Shown here one piece after another: positions 1 to 7,886 of a stretch of DNA of 9,464 nucleotides (position 1 is its first letter; the number at the start of each line of letters is the position of its first letter). The notes beneath the pieces were generated by a model. The model saw nothing but the letters and a program-made list of their open reading frames with translations, made no database searches and was not told where the DNA came from. The stretch comes from Bacteroidota bacterium (GTDB taxonomy: Bacteria; Bacteroidota; Ignavibacteria; Ignavibacteriales; Melioribacteraceae), in contig JAEXUB010000232.1 of assembly GCA_023453125.1 (NCBI GenBank), forward strand, positions 1 through 9,464, in the 5' to 3' direction. Both the position numbers and the translations under genes were made by a program.

Positions 1-514
1 TTATTGTATTGCCGGAGGTTGGGCCCCCTGATAGCTGTACTTTATTAGGCCTTTCAAGCCGCAGGTATTTCCCATTGAATTTTTCCGGGAATATTACTCC
101 GTTCCTCGTGTCTTCGTCGGAAGTAACACCGAGAAATTCATATTCTTCAAAATTATCCGTTACTGCAAGTCCGAGACTGCATTTTGTTTCCATATCCATT
201 GCAATAATAAGATAATATCTTCCGTCAATAAAAGTAACTCTTGCATCATAACAGTGATATATCTTCTCGGTTACTTTTTCAATCCCTTTGAACTCTATAA
301 GTTTATTGTCGGGAGTAAAATCTATTCCATTGCTGCTAACGGCTTTCATTAGGAATGTTTCGCGTCCCCTGTTCTGAACTCTGAGAATAAGAATGTATTT
401 GTCTTTAAATTTTATTGCCCCGGGATTGAACACCGAAGTCGCATCTATCATATTTGGATAGATATTGGGAATATCTTCTCTGGTTAAAATCGGATTTTTG
501 TCGTTTCGTTTCAT
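1..514 (-). CDS. GH130 family glycoside phosphorylase-type protein, N-terminal part (cut by left edge)
   Basis: The frame stays open for 171 codons from the ATG at 514 to the window edge, so only about half of a usual 300-400 residue GH130 protein is visible. What is seen: an early NPILT segment, then VFNPGAIKF (28-36) and ILILRV (41-46), the typical first blades of the five-bladed propeller; YDARVT (89-94), where D90 aligns with the GH130 catalytic acid; and RNGVIFPEK (137-145) followed by YLRLERP (150-156). The family cleaves beta-mannosides, mostly with phosphate to give mannose-1-phosphate; some subfamilies are hydrolases. There is no signal peptide, so it is probably cytoplasmic. It lies 11 bases after the GH94 stop, with a ribosome binding site overlapping that stop, so it is probably co-translated. 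The start is fixed by that site and by family-like N-terminal sequence. The RNGV form recalls the mannosylglucose-phosphorylase branch, but subfamily and substrate cannot be fixed from half a protein. Confidence 0.85.
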   Translation of the reverse strand, partial: MKRNDKNPILTREDIPNIYPNMIDATSVFNPGAIKFKDKYILILRVQNRGRETFLMKAVSSNGIDFTPDNKLIEFKGIEKVTEKIYHCYDARVTFIDGRYYLIIAMDMETKCSLGLAVTDNFEEYEFLGVTSDEDTRNGVIFPEKFNGKYLRLERPNKVQLSGGPTSGNTI

Positions 515-520
515 AATTCT

Positions 521-527
521 TTCCTTT
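521..527 (-). promoter_or_regulatory. Ribosome binding site of the GH130 gene, overlapping the GH94 stop
   Basis: On the minus strand the sequence reads TAAAGGAAAGAATTATG: the GH94 stop codon TAA shares bases with the purine-rich AAAGGAA, and the GH130 ATG follows six bases after AAAGGAA (seven after its AGGA core). The layout supports the chosen GH130 start and suggests that ribosomes finishing GH94 re-initiate on GH130. Confidence 0.7.
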
Positions 528-2907
528 ATTTTCCCATAATTACTTCTACTTTGCATTTCTTCTTTTTCTGAACGGGAATTACTTTGACTTCTATCTCAGT
601 ACCGTCAACTTTAATCTGCTTAATACCGCATTCAACTCCTTCGGGATTTGAAAAGCTGATAATATATTTTGTTCCCCTGAAAATACGCTGGCAGGAGAAT
701 TCTTTCCATTCTGAAGGAATTACCGGATCAATCAAAAGCCCATTGTATGTTCCCCTTACTCCGATTATGTGGTCCAGACACACGCGGAACATCCAGGCTG
801 CCGTTCCGGTCTGCCAGCTGTGGCTTGCCCTTCCCGCGGATTCATGCTCGTCACTTGTAATATACTGCGAATAGACATATGGTTCTGCTTTGAATATATC
901 CTCATCTATTGCATTCGGGAGAAGCCTTTTATAATAATCGAAAGCTATATTCCCTCTTCTCATTAGAGTTTCAGCCTGAATGAGCCAGGTTGTAGGATGA
1001 CAGAAAACCGCACCGTTCTCTTTCTTTCCCCATACACATCTGGTAATTAAACCAATCTTCGGATTAATCTCCCTGAATGCAGGAGCGCATATCTTGGGTC
1101 CGTACGGGGTATCGAGTTCCTTTTTAACGCTGTCAAGGGACTTGATTAATCTTTCACGGTCCGGCAGTCCGGCTAAAACCGGCCAGCTTTGCGTATTAAT
1201 AAATATTTTTCCATACTTGTTGCCGCTTGAACCGATTTTATTGTTCTCTCCGTCAAATGCCCTTATATACCATTCACCGTCCCAGCAATGCTCTTCAAGA
1301 GAATCAACCAGCCGGTTTCTTACGAATTCAACTTCTTCAATTCTTGACTTGTCCCCCGTAAAGTTAAGAAGTTCAATTAGGTAATTAAGCATAGAGGCAT
1401 AGAACATACCTGCCCAGACGCTTTCGCCCCCCTTTTCACCTCCGATATAATCGAGAGTATCATTCCAGTCTCCCCTTCCGAAAATGGGAAGATTGTGCAC
1501 GCCGATGTTATTACGGGCAAAATTCACCGCAGCGAATAAATGGTCAAGAATCGTCCCCTCTTTTTTATCAACAAAGGGTTCTTCCTTATTGAGTATAGAA
1601 ACATCACCCGTCTGCTTAATATAATCCGTTACTGCCAGAATGAACCAGAGAGGGTCGTCTGCGTGCTTGGTAAGTTCTCCCTGCCCGTCCTTATAGAAAT
1701 GATGATATGCCTTTCCGTCGCTGAACATCTGCCGCGCAAGGAGGCAAATTCTATCTTTCGCCTTTTCCGGGTATGAAATCGTGGCCGCAATTGTATCCTG
1801 AGCCGTATCCCTGAATCCGAAACCGCGGCTTATTCCCCAATAATAAAAACTTGCAACCCTTCCTACATCGTATGCCACCTTAGCCTGGTATGGTGTCCAG
1901 TAATTCATAAAAACGTTCGCATTTTCATCGGGAGTATTGATGCTTGTATGAGCAAAATAGGAATCCCATTCATTTTGCATTCTCACAAACGCCGCGCTTA
2001 AAACCACAGGATCATTATACTTACCGACGACCGGATCTTTCAATTCATCAATTCTTTCTTTCTCTATTACCCCGAGAGTAAAGACTACATCTTTAGTTTC
2101 ATTCGGTTCCAGTTCAACTTCAACCTGAATTGCCCCGACAGCGTTACCGTAATCCGTATCCAGGTTTGAGAAGCAATCATTCTCAATAGCAATTGGATTG
2201 TTCTCATTCCTGTAATTACCAATAAACCTCTCTCTGAGTGTTTCATAATTCTTAACCGGAAGATTTGAAGTGAAATACACCCACTGGTCCCACTCTTTAT
2301 TTTCCTGCTGCTGAGTCCCCATTGTAGAGGTAACCCAATAAGTCTTTGTGGCAAACAATGCATTCAGATTTTTATCAAAATTTACTCTGTTAAAATGCTG
2401 GTCATCGCATTGATTAATTATATCCACCATTGCGTGACCGAGAGCAAATTCAACATAGGCGGTAAGTGTAAGTTTTCTCTTCTTTCCCGATTTATTTGAG
2501 AGTGTAGCCTTCCATATTTCGCAGTCGTCCTCCTGCGGTACAAAAAAGAGGACAGAGGATTTAATCCCCTTAATCTTAGATTCCGATTTTGTATAACCGA
2601 ACCCGTGAATAGTTTTATATGCTTCCCTCTTTTTACCAACCGGCTGCCAGGTAAGGCTCCAGATATCCTTTGTATCTTCATCCTTAACGTAAATAAATTT
2701 GCCGGGACGGTCGTGGGGAACGTCATTTATTCTGTATCTTGTAATCCTTCCGTGCAGAGGGCTTTTAAAATAACTTATCCCTCCGCCGTTGTTGGATATG
2801 GTAGAGAAATACCTTCCGTTGTAGAGATAATTAATCCACGGTGTAGGAGTCTCAACATTCTCAATAATAAACTCTTTTCCGTCTTTACTGAATTTTCCGT
2901 ACTTCAT
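526..2907 (-). CDS. GH94 glycoside phosphorylase, chitobiose/cellobiose phosphorylase type
   Basis: A 793-residue protein of full GH94 length (known members are about 800). It is predicted to split a beta-linked disaccharide with inorganic phosphate, giving alpha-sugar-1-phosphate plus a free sugar, in the cytoplasm (no signal peptide). Seen: N-terminal MKYGKF and TPWINYL (22-28) plus GGGISYF (41-47) of the N-terminal beta-sandwich; GFRDTAQD (364-371) in the (alpha/alpha)6 barrel; GRGDWND (477-483), whose DWND carries the catalytic acid, probably D483; KENGAVFCHP (629-638) with phosphate-site H637; and SWQTGTAAW (697-705) with a phosphate-site Thr. The DTAQD and GLITRC segments resemble my recollection of Vibrio chitobiose phosphorylase (DTAQD, GFVTRV) more than cellobiose phosphorylase (DSCQD, a Tyr-Pro-Pro segment), whereas GRGDWND resembles both. 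GlcNAc-GlcNAc is therefore favoured over Glc-Glc but not proven. The gene starts 16 bases after the hydrolase stop, with AGGA six bases before its ATG. The C-terminus has a KKKKCK run. Confidence 0.93.
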   Translation of the reverse strand: MKYGKFSKDGKEFIIENVETPTPWINYLYNGRYFSTISNNGGGISYFKSPLHGRITRYRINDVPHDRPGKFIYVKDEDTKDIWSLTWQPVGKKREAYKTIHGFGYTKSESKIKGIKSSVLFFVPQEDDCEIWKATLSNKSGKKRKLTLTAYVEFALGHAMVDIINQCDDQHFNRVNFDKNLNALFATKTYWVTSTMGTQQQENKEWDQWVYFTSNLPVKNYETLRERFIGNYRNENNPIAIENDCFSNLDTDYGNAVGAIQVEVELEPNETKDVVFTLGVIEKERIDELKDPVVGKYNDPVVLSAAFVRMQNEWDSYFAHTSINTPDENANVFMNYWTPYQAKVAYDVGRVASFYYWGISRGFGFRDTAQDTIAATISYPEKAKDRICLLARQMFSDGKAYHHFYKDGQGELTKHADDPLWFILAVTDYIKQTGDVSILNKEEPFVDKKEGTILDHLFAAVNFARNNIGVHNLPIFGRGDWNDTLDYIGGEKGGESVWAGMFYASMLNYLIELLNFTGDKSRIEEVEFVRNRLVDSLEEHCWDGEWYIRAFDGENNKIGSSGNKYGKIFINTQSWPVLAGLPDRERLIKSLDSVKKELDTPYGPKICAPAFREINPKIGLITRCVWGKKENGAVFCHPTTWLIQAETLMRRGNIAFDYYKRLLPNAIDEDIFKAEPYVYSQYITSDEHESAGRASHSWQTGTAAWMFRVCLDHIIGVRGTYNGLLIDPVIPSEWKEFSCQRIFRGTKYIISFSNPEGVECGIKQIKVDGTEIEVKVIPVQKKKKCKVEVIMGK

Positions 2908-2923
2908 TATTTATCCTGATATT

Positions 2924-5464
2924 TTACTTATAAATTATTTCTCCCTTATCAACCGACCAATCGAGCCCGAAGAATCCGGATGCAAGCACTCCATCAATGC
3001 CCGATGTTAAAGTGCCCTCATTAAAGAGCATTAAATCGGGGAATGCATATCCGGGCTGCATATATAAGCGCCTGTCGGTAAGTTTCATTCCTGTAAGTCC
3101 GCTGCCGGCAACAACACCAACAGTCCTATTCTCTTTTCCTTTCATCGGGCGTACAAATAAACATCCAAGATCATCCCCTTTATATTCCTTCCCCTGAATG
3201 GTAACAATTCCTTTGTTAACCTGAACGGGGCTCTCTTCAAGAAGGAGTTTCCAGGCCGAATTTGTAGCTGCATTACCGTAAATAATATAATTTGCGTCTT
3301 CAATGCCGGTCTGGTTTAAATCGGTATCCTTTATGACCTTAACTGAGCCGTTTCCCTGATACCAGAATTGTTCCGCATCGTATCTGGATTTATTAAATGC
3401 CCATTCATTTTCCTTCTTAGTTCCCCTGGTTCCGTATACGAAAATTACATTATTATTAATTGCGCTTTTGAATGTGCCGTATCTGCCCGGATGTTTTTCT
3501 TCAGTATTTATATTGTCTGATATTGCCCACTTTCCATCTTTCTTAACAAGCAATATTCCGTTAGCGACATTCTTTTCCATTCCGAGCGAATATCCTTTCC
3601 AGTCATACTTCAAAAGGAACGGAGGCGCTGTCAGGTTTATGCTGAGCTCCTGATCGTCAATATAAATTGTCACAGTCCTCTTCAGGTCCGCCATATCGCA
3701 TATTAGCCCAAGCTTCTTTACATTCTCAGTTTTACCGGTAAACCTGTTCTTCCCCGGGTCAAATGTAAATTCCCCTTTGCTCAACTTTAGCTGTTCAATC
3801 TGCTGAAAGATCATCAGCCAGTGGTTCTTGTATGACACTCCCGGATTTGCTGTTATAAAGCTAACTTTTCTTACAATGCTGCTGTTGGGAAGAGAATGGC
3901 GTGCAAAGAAATCGAATAATGGAGCCCAGTCTACACAGTCGGCGCCTTCTTCATCCGAATTATCCCACCAGTGCCCTGCTTCGGGCTGTTCGTGATAGTA
4001 AAAATCGCTGTGGAATTTCTTCAGGTTCTCAACCATATTCCTGCTTTCAGTCGGTGGTACGTTATCATCTTTTGAGCCGTGAATTATATAGATGCCCTGC
4101 TGTTTATAATTTTCCGACAATCCGTATGTGTCACTCGGCCCGGTTGCCCGCATAATCATTCCTTCCATAGGAGAAGGATTTTCATTCCTTTCTCTAACAC
4201 GGTATGACCAGAAACTGATCCATCCGGCGCTCGGACCGAGTGCGGCGAATTTATCGGGATATGTAGCTCCCAGATGCCAGGTTCCGTGCCCTCCCATTGA
4301 ATGCCCGGTTAAATAAATTCTTTCAGGATCTATTTTAAGCGAATTCAGCGCCTTGTTGTATACTTCCATTGCGTCAATTCTTCCCCAGTCCTCCCAATTG
4401 AAACCGTATGGCCTTCTGTTTGTCGGAGAGACTATATGTCCCCAAGTCTTTGGATAATATGAACCGGACTGATTAATAGCCTCTACGGATGCACCGTGTA
4501 CCGACAGGAATAATGCCTTGGGAGTTCCATCGTCGTTACGTGCCGGATTTACGGAATAATACTGAACGCTGCCGTCTATTCCGCTTACGAATGTGACTTT
4601 GTGATTATCTCCTTTGTTCAATATCCTGAGAGTAACTTTCCCTTCAGCAAGAACTCTGTTCCCATCTTTTGAAACAATTTTTAATCCTGCCTCAATATTA
4701 CCTTTTAATCCGCTGTTTGAATGGACTATCTTGAATGGAATTTTTCTAACACTCATAGGGGGAACTGATGAACATTCAATAGTCTCGTTCTTTCCACCAA
4801 TTGAAGTTATAACCGAGGCCCCCTTTAATTCTTTATCTTCCGCGTTAATAAGTACAACAGCACCAAGCCCGCTGTATTCCTCCCCTGCAATAATATCGGG
4901 GAGCGTAGCATCCTTGGTATTAAAAAATATTCCTTCACCGGAAAGGATCAGCTTAGCCTTCATTTTTCCGGCCGTTACAAAAAGGAATTCATTTTTCCCC
5001 TTATTAAGCTCAACGGGTATTAAGGAATAATCGAAGCGGGGCTCCCAGGATTCATATACCTCCTTCTGCCCGTATCTGTTTCCGTAATGGAGTGCGCCGT
5101 TTACATAAACCATTGAATGCCCGAATCCGGCAAGGAGCACTTTCTGTTTTTTAGGGGAATTATACACAATGCTCAAATAGCCTCCTCTAAGATTCTGCCC
5201 TTCGAACCACCCTTCTTTATTTGCGCTAACCCGGTTCCATTTAGAATAGGATTTGCCATAGGCTACTGAATCCCCTGCATCCGGAATTTCCCACTCCCCT
5301 TTAACAATCATTGCTTCAACCGGATCCGGAGTGAACATGCTTCTTCTGAATACATCGAAGGATTTAAGAGCAAGCCCTTCAGTAAGAACTACACTCCTGC
5401 TTTCCTGCGCTGATGCAATAAGAGGAAGCAGAAAAACAACAACGGCTAATAATGCTTTTTTCAT
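2924..5464 (-). CDS. Secreted alpha/beta-hydrolase (esterase/prolyl-oligopeptidase type) with long C-terminal extension
   Basis: An 846-residue protein. MKK, a hydrophobic stretch (4-17) and ASA-Q (18-20) form a Sec signal peptide with likely cleavage after A19, so it should act in the periplasm or outside. Residues about 25-285 look like beta-sandwich material (WF.GQNLRGGYLSIVY, 86-101; VYVNGALHYG, 119-128). The hydrolase core spans about 290-525: oxyanion segment VHGA (322-325), nucleophile motif GHSMG (387-391, Ser389), GSKDDNVP (463-470, acid probably D467) and AGHWW (496-500, His498), so the triad is complete. Residues about 530-846 form a further region without a motif I can name. The core type includes feruloyl and acetyl-xylan esterases and S9 peptidases, and sequence alone does not decide between ester and peptide cleavage. 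In this sugar operon an esterase removing acyl groups from a glycan is my inference. AAAGG lies six bases before the ATG. A hairpin precedes the gene. Confidence 0.85.
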   Translation of the reverse strand: MKKALLAVVVFLLPLIASAQESRSVVLTEGLALKSFDVFRRSMFTPDPVEAMIVKGEWEIPDAGDSVAYGKSYSKWNRVSANKEGWFEGQNLRGGYLSIVYNSPKKQKVLLAGFGHSMVYVNGALHYGNRYGQKEVYESWEPRFDYSLIPVELNKGKNEFLFVTAGKMKAKLILSGEGIFFNTKDATLPDIIAGEEYSGLGAVVLINAEDKELKGASVITSIGGKNETIECSSVPPMSVRKIPFKIVHSNSGLKGNIEAGLKIVSKDGNRVLAEGKVTLRILNKGDNHKVTFVSGIDGSVQYYSVNPARNDDGTPKALFLSVHGASVEAINQSGSYYPKTWGHIVSPTNRRPYGFNWEDWGRIDAMEVYNKALNSLKIDPERIYLTGHSMGGHGTWHLGATYPDKFAALGPSAGWISFWSYRVRERNENPSPMEGMIMRATGPSDTYGLSENYKQQGIYIIHGSKDDNVPPTESRNMVENLKKFHSDFYYHEQPEAGHWWDNSDEEGADCVDWAPLFDFFARHSLPNSSIVRKVSFITANPGVSYKNHWLMIFQQIEQLKLSKGEFTFDPGKNRFTGKTENVKKLGLICDMADLKRTVTIYIDDQELSINLTAPPFLLKYDWKGYSLGMEKNVANGILLVKKDGKWAISDNINTEEKHPGRYGTFKSAINNNVIFVYGTRGTKKENEWAFNKSRYDAEQFWYQGNGSVKVIKDTDLNQTGIEDANYIIYGNAATNSAWKLLLEESPVQVNKGIVTIQGKEYKGDDLGCLFVRPMKGKENRTVGVVAGSGLTGMKLTDRRLYMQPGYAFPDLMLFNEGTLTSGIDGVLASGFFGLDWSVDKGEIIYK

Positions 5465-5491
5465 GGCGCACCTTTTCCTTTATAGTAAACA

Positions 5492-5510
5492 AGGCTGCCT
5501 AAGGCAGCCT
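5492..5510 (-). promoter_or_regulatory. Perfect RNA hairpin in the gap between GH20 and the hydrolase
   Basis: The arms AGGCTGCC and GGCAGCCT pair perfectly around a three-base centre, giving an eight-pair GC-rich stem in the widest gap of the operon (54 bases). On the transcribed strand the stem is followed by TGTTTAC, which is not a proper U-tract, so a strong terminator is unlikely. A weak or partial terminator, an RNA-processing site, or a stabiliser of the 3' end of the upstream message are all possible. It ends 27 bases before the hydrolase ATG and leaves that gene's ribosome binding site free. Confidence 0.5.
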
Positions 5511-5518
5511 CATAAAAT

Positions 5519-7873
5519 TTACTCAACAACAATTTCGTCGCAGAAGAGCCAGGCTTTCTGCCCTGCCCCCGGATGCCCTGCCGGACATACTCCGATACTC
5601 TTAGCGCTTACTTTAATATAACGGGCCTTTGTGTTCTGAAGCTCTTGTGAGAAATCTTTTATTATTAATCCTTTCTGATCCAGAGGCACCTCATTTTTAA
5701 TTACTCCTGCTTCAGTAAAATTCTTACCGTCTTTAGAAACTGAATAAGTGATTTCCACAGGCATAAAAGCCCAGGAGCCGTAATTCTGCAGGAAGGTTGA
5801 GGTTATTTTTTTAATTGCACTGTTCTGCCCGAGGTCTATTACTGCTTCAAGATTATTCTGGTGGAATCCGAGCCAGTATCCGTCCGAAAGGCTGTTCGTT
5901 CCTCTCAATCCGTCTATAAGGGATCCGGGACCCGCGGCCGGGTAACGGCTTGAAGATTCTGTTCCTAGCTTTATCTTCCTGCTAACAGCTCTGTGAATTA
6001 CTATATCCTTTTCGGATGACTGACGCATCAGCTTTCCGTCTCTGAATATTGCAGCCTTAATCTTTGTAGTCTTGCTTACTGCAAATGGCTTGGTATACTT
6101 TAATGAAGATGTCGTAGGCTCTGTGCCGTCAAGTGTATAATAAATTTCGGGATTGTACTGCTCCGATTCAATTACAATGTTCATCTTCTTTGAAGACGCA
6201 TTATACTTAGTAACAAAGTTCAGCCTGAATGTACCTTCGCTGAAATTGATATCCATTGCCTTTAGCCGCGGCTTTAGGTTTTCAAGTCGCGCCAGAAAAC
6301 TGTTCCAGTCTCTTGTTTGTTTCGGAGACCAGACAACCTCTGCGAGCGCAATCATTCTGGGCAGGGCCATATACTCTGCGTGAGAATTTGAAGGGATATA
6401 TTCGGTCCAAACATTCCCCTGAGCGCCAAGAATAAACTTCTGTTCCTCTTTGCTCAATTCTTCCGGAATTGGTTCATATGAGTAAACCTTTTTTAAAGTA
6501 AGGTATCCGCCGATTCCGACAGGCTCAAAATTCGGCTCGCCCTGATAATAATCAAAATAGCAGTAGGTTGTTGGAGTCATAATTACATCGTGCTTCTGCT
6601 TAGCAGCTTCAATTCCCCCTTCAATTCCGCGCCACGACATAACAGTAGCCTCCGGTGCGAGTCCCCCTTCAAGAATTTCGTCCCATCCAATCATTCTCTT
6701 CCCTTTGGAGATAAGGTATTTTTCCATCCGCTTTACAAAATAGCTCTGAAGTTCATTTTCATCTTTAAGCCCTTCCTTCTTTATTCTATCCTGGCATTTC
6801 GGGCATTCTTTCCATCTCGTCTTGTCAGCTTCATCTCCTCCTATATGCACATACTTGCTTGGGAAGAGTTCGCATACTTCATCGAGAATATTCTGCAGGA
6901 AAATAAATGTGCTGTCGTTGCCGGCACAGAAAATATCTATATTCGGCCAATATGATCCGGGAAGAACTGTAAGCTTTTCACCTCGGCATGAGAACTGGGG
7001 ATATGCGGCAAAGATTTCTGCCGAGTGTCCCGGCATTTCAATTTCAGGTATTACTTCAACCTGTCTTCTTCGGGCATACTCAAGGACTTCTTTAACATCC
7101 TCCTGTGTATAAAAACCGCCGTAAGTTGCTTTTTCCCCTTCTTTCTGGAGTTCTCTTTTACCCCAAGGTTTATCTTCCCTGTCTACACGCCAGGCGGATA
7201 TCTCGGTCAGCTTGGGATACTTCTTAATCTCTAATCTCCATCCGTTATCATCGGTTAGATGCCAGTGGAAAACATTCATCTTGAACATCGCAATCATATC
7301 GATGTATTTCTTCACAAACTCTTTGCCGAAGAAATGGCGCGATACATCAAGGTGCATTCCCCGGTATCCGAACCTCGGCTTGTCTTCAATTCTTAAACAG
7401 GGTAGTTTAACTTCCTTTACAGTCTTCCCGTCATTCTTTTCAAAAGTATCCGGGAGAAGCTGCCTTATTGTCTGCACCCCGTAGAATACACCTGCCGGGC
7501 TCTGTGATATTATATTAATCCGGTCTTTTTTTATTTCAAGTATATATCCCTCTTTGCCGGTTTTTGCTTTATCATCCACAGTCAGCACAAAAGACTTTGC
7601 AATCTTATCCTTGGGATTTACCTTAGCCGGTATTACATGTATTTTTTCCTTGAAGAGCATATACGCAAGGAATTCAGCAACTTCGCCAAGTTCCCTGTTT
7701 TTACCGTCGTGATAAATGTATGTTTCACCATCCAGAAGGAATGTGCCGGCAGCCTTTACAATCTTCTCCGGCTGGGGAATAATCTTAATATCCCCTTTTG
7801 TCTGAGCAGTATGATTAGCGTTTAACACCAGAAAAAAGAACAATAAAACGGGTAATATGAATAATCTTTTCAT
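5519..7873 (-). CDS. GH20 beta-N-acetylhexosaminidase, secreted, with C-terminal accessory domains
   Basis: A 784-residue protein that hydrolyses terminal beta-linked GlcNAc or GalNAc by substrate-assisted catalysis. MKRLF plus a hydrophobic run (3-18) is a Sec signal peptide; no lipobox cysteine is seen. The N-terminal GH20b-type domain is about 28-165 (IIPQPEKI; SPAGVFYGVQTIRQLL, 125-140). The catalytic barrel is about 168-520: FGYRGMHLDVSRHF (168-181), FHWHLTDDNGWR (202-213), EVIPEIEMPGHS (273-284), HIGGDEAD (343-350) with catalytic pair D347-E348, GWDEILEG (396-403), TYCYFDYYQ (436-444) and GNVWTEY (486-492). Next comes a chitobiase-C-like beta domain (about 563-625, EIYYTLDGTEPT) and a discoidin/F5-8C-like domain (about 636-784), probably sugar binding. 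I chose the ATG at 7873 rather than the 12-codon-longer frame because of the AAGGAG site, the signal peptide and avoidance of overlap. It sits 13 bases after the symporter gene and would supply sugars for the phosphorylases downstream. Confidence 0.95.
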   Translation of the reverse strand: MKRLFILPVLLFFFLVLNANHTAQTKGDIKIIPQPEKIVKAAGTFLLDGETYIYHDGKNRELGEVAEFLAYMLFKEKIHVIPAKVNPKDKIAKSFVLTVDDKAKTGKEGYILEIKKDRINIISQSPAGVFYGVQTIRQLLPDTFEKNDGKTVKEVKLPCLRIEDKPRFGYRGMHLDVSRHFFGKEFVKKYIDMIAMFKMNVFHWHLTDDNGWRLEIKKYPKLTEISAWRVDREDKPWGKRELQKEGEKATYGGFYTQEDVKEVLEYARRRQVEVIPEIEMPGHSAEIFAAYPQFSCRGEKLTVLPGSYWPNIDIFCAGNDSTFIFLQNILDEVCELFPSKYVHIGGDEADKTRWKECPKCQDRIKKEGLKDENELQSYFVKRMEKYLISKGKRMIGWDEILEGGLAPEATVMSWRGIEGGIEAAKQKHDVIMTPTTYCYFDYYQGEPNFEPVGIGGYLTLKKVYSYEPIPEELSKEEQKFILGAQGNVWTEYIPSNSHAEYMALPRMIALAEVVWSPKQTRDWNSFLARLENLKPRLKAMDINFSEGTFRLNFVTKYNASSKKMNIVIESEQYNPEIYYTLDGTEPTTSSLKYTKPFAVSKTTKIKAAIFRDGKLMRQSSEKDIVIHRAVSRKIKLGTESSSRYPAAGPGSLIDGLRGTNSLSDGYWLGFHQNNLEAVIDLGQNSAIKKITSTFLQNYGSWAFMPVEITYSVSKDGKNFTEAGVIKNEVPLDQKGLIIKDFSQELQNTKARYIKVSAKSIGVCPAGHPGAGQKAWLFCDEIVVE

Positions 7874-7878
7874 TGCAG

Positions 7879-7884
7879 CTCCTT
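7879..7884 (-). promoter_or_regulatory. Ribosome binding site that fixes the GH20 start
   Basis: AAGGAG on the minus strand lies five bases before the ATG at 7873, near-ideal spacing. It decides against the in-frame ATG at 7909, which would overlap the end of the symporter gene by 23 bases and put charged and polar residues ahead of the signal peptide. Confidence 0.8.
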
Positions 7885-7886
7885 GC

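Noticed and set aside
4614..5030. 138-codon open frame on the plus strand
   Set aside because: It is antisense to the serine hydrolase and its composition reflects the reverse reading of that gene; no independent evidence for coding.
5465..5518. Intrinsic terminator or separate promoter between GH20 and the hydrolase
   Set aside because: The hairpin is good but lacks a run of U after it, and the TATAAA-like bases nearby have no convincing partner element; kept only as a hairpin of unknown role.
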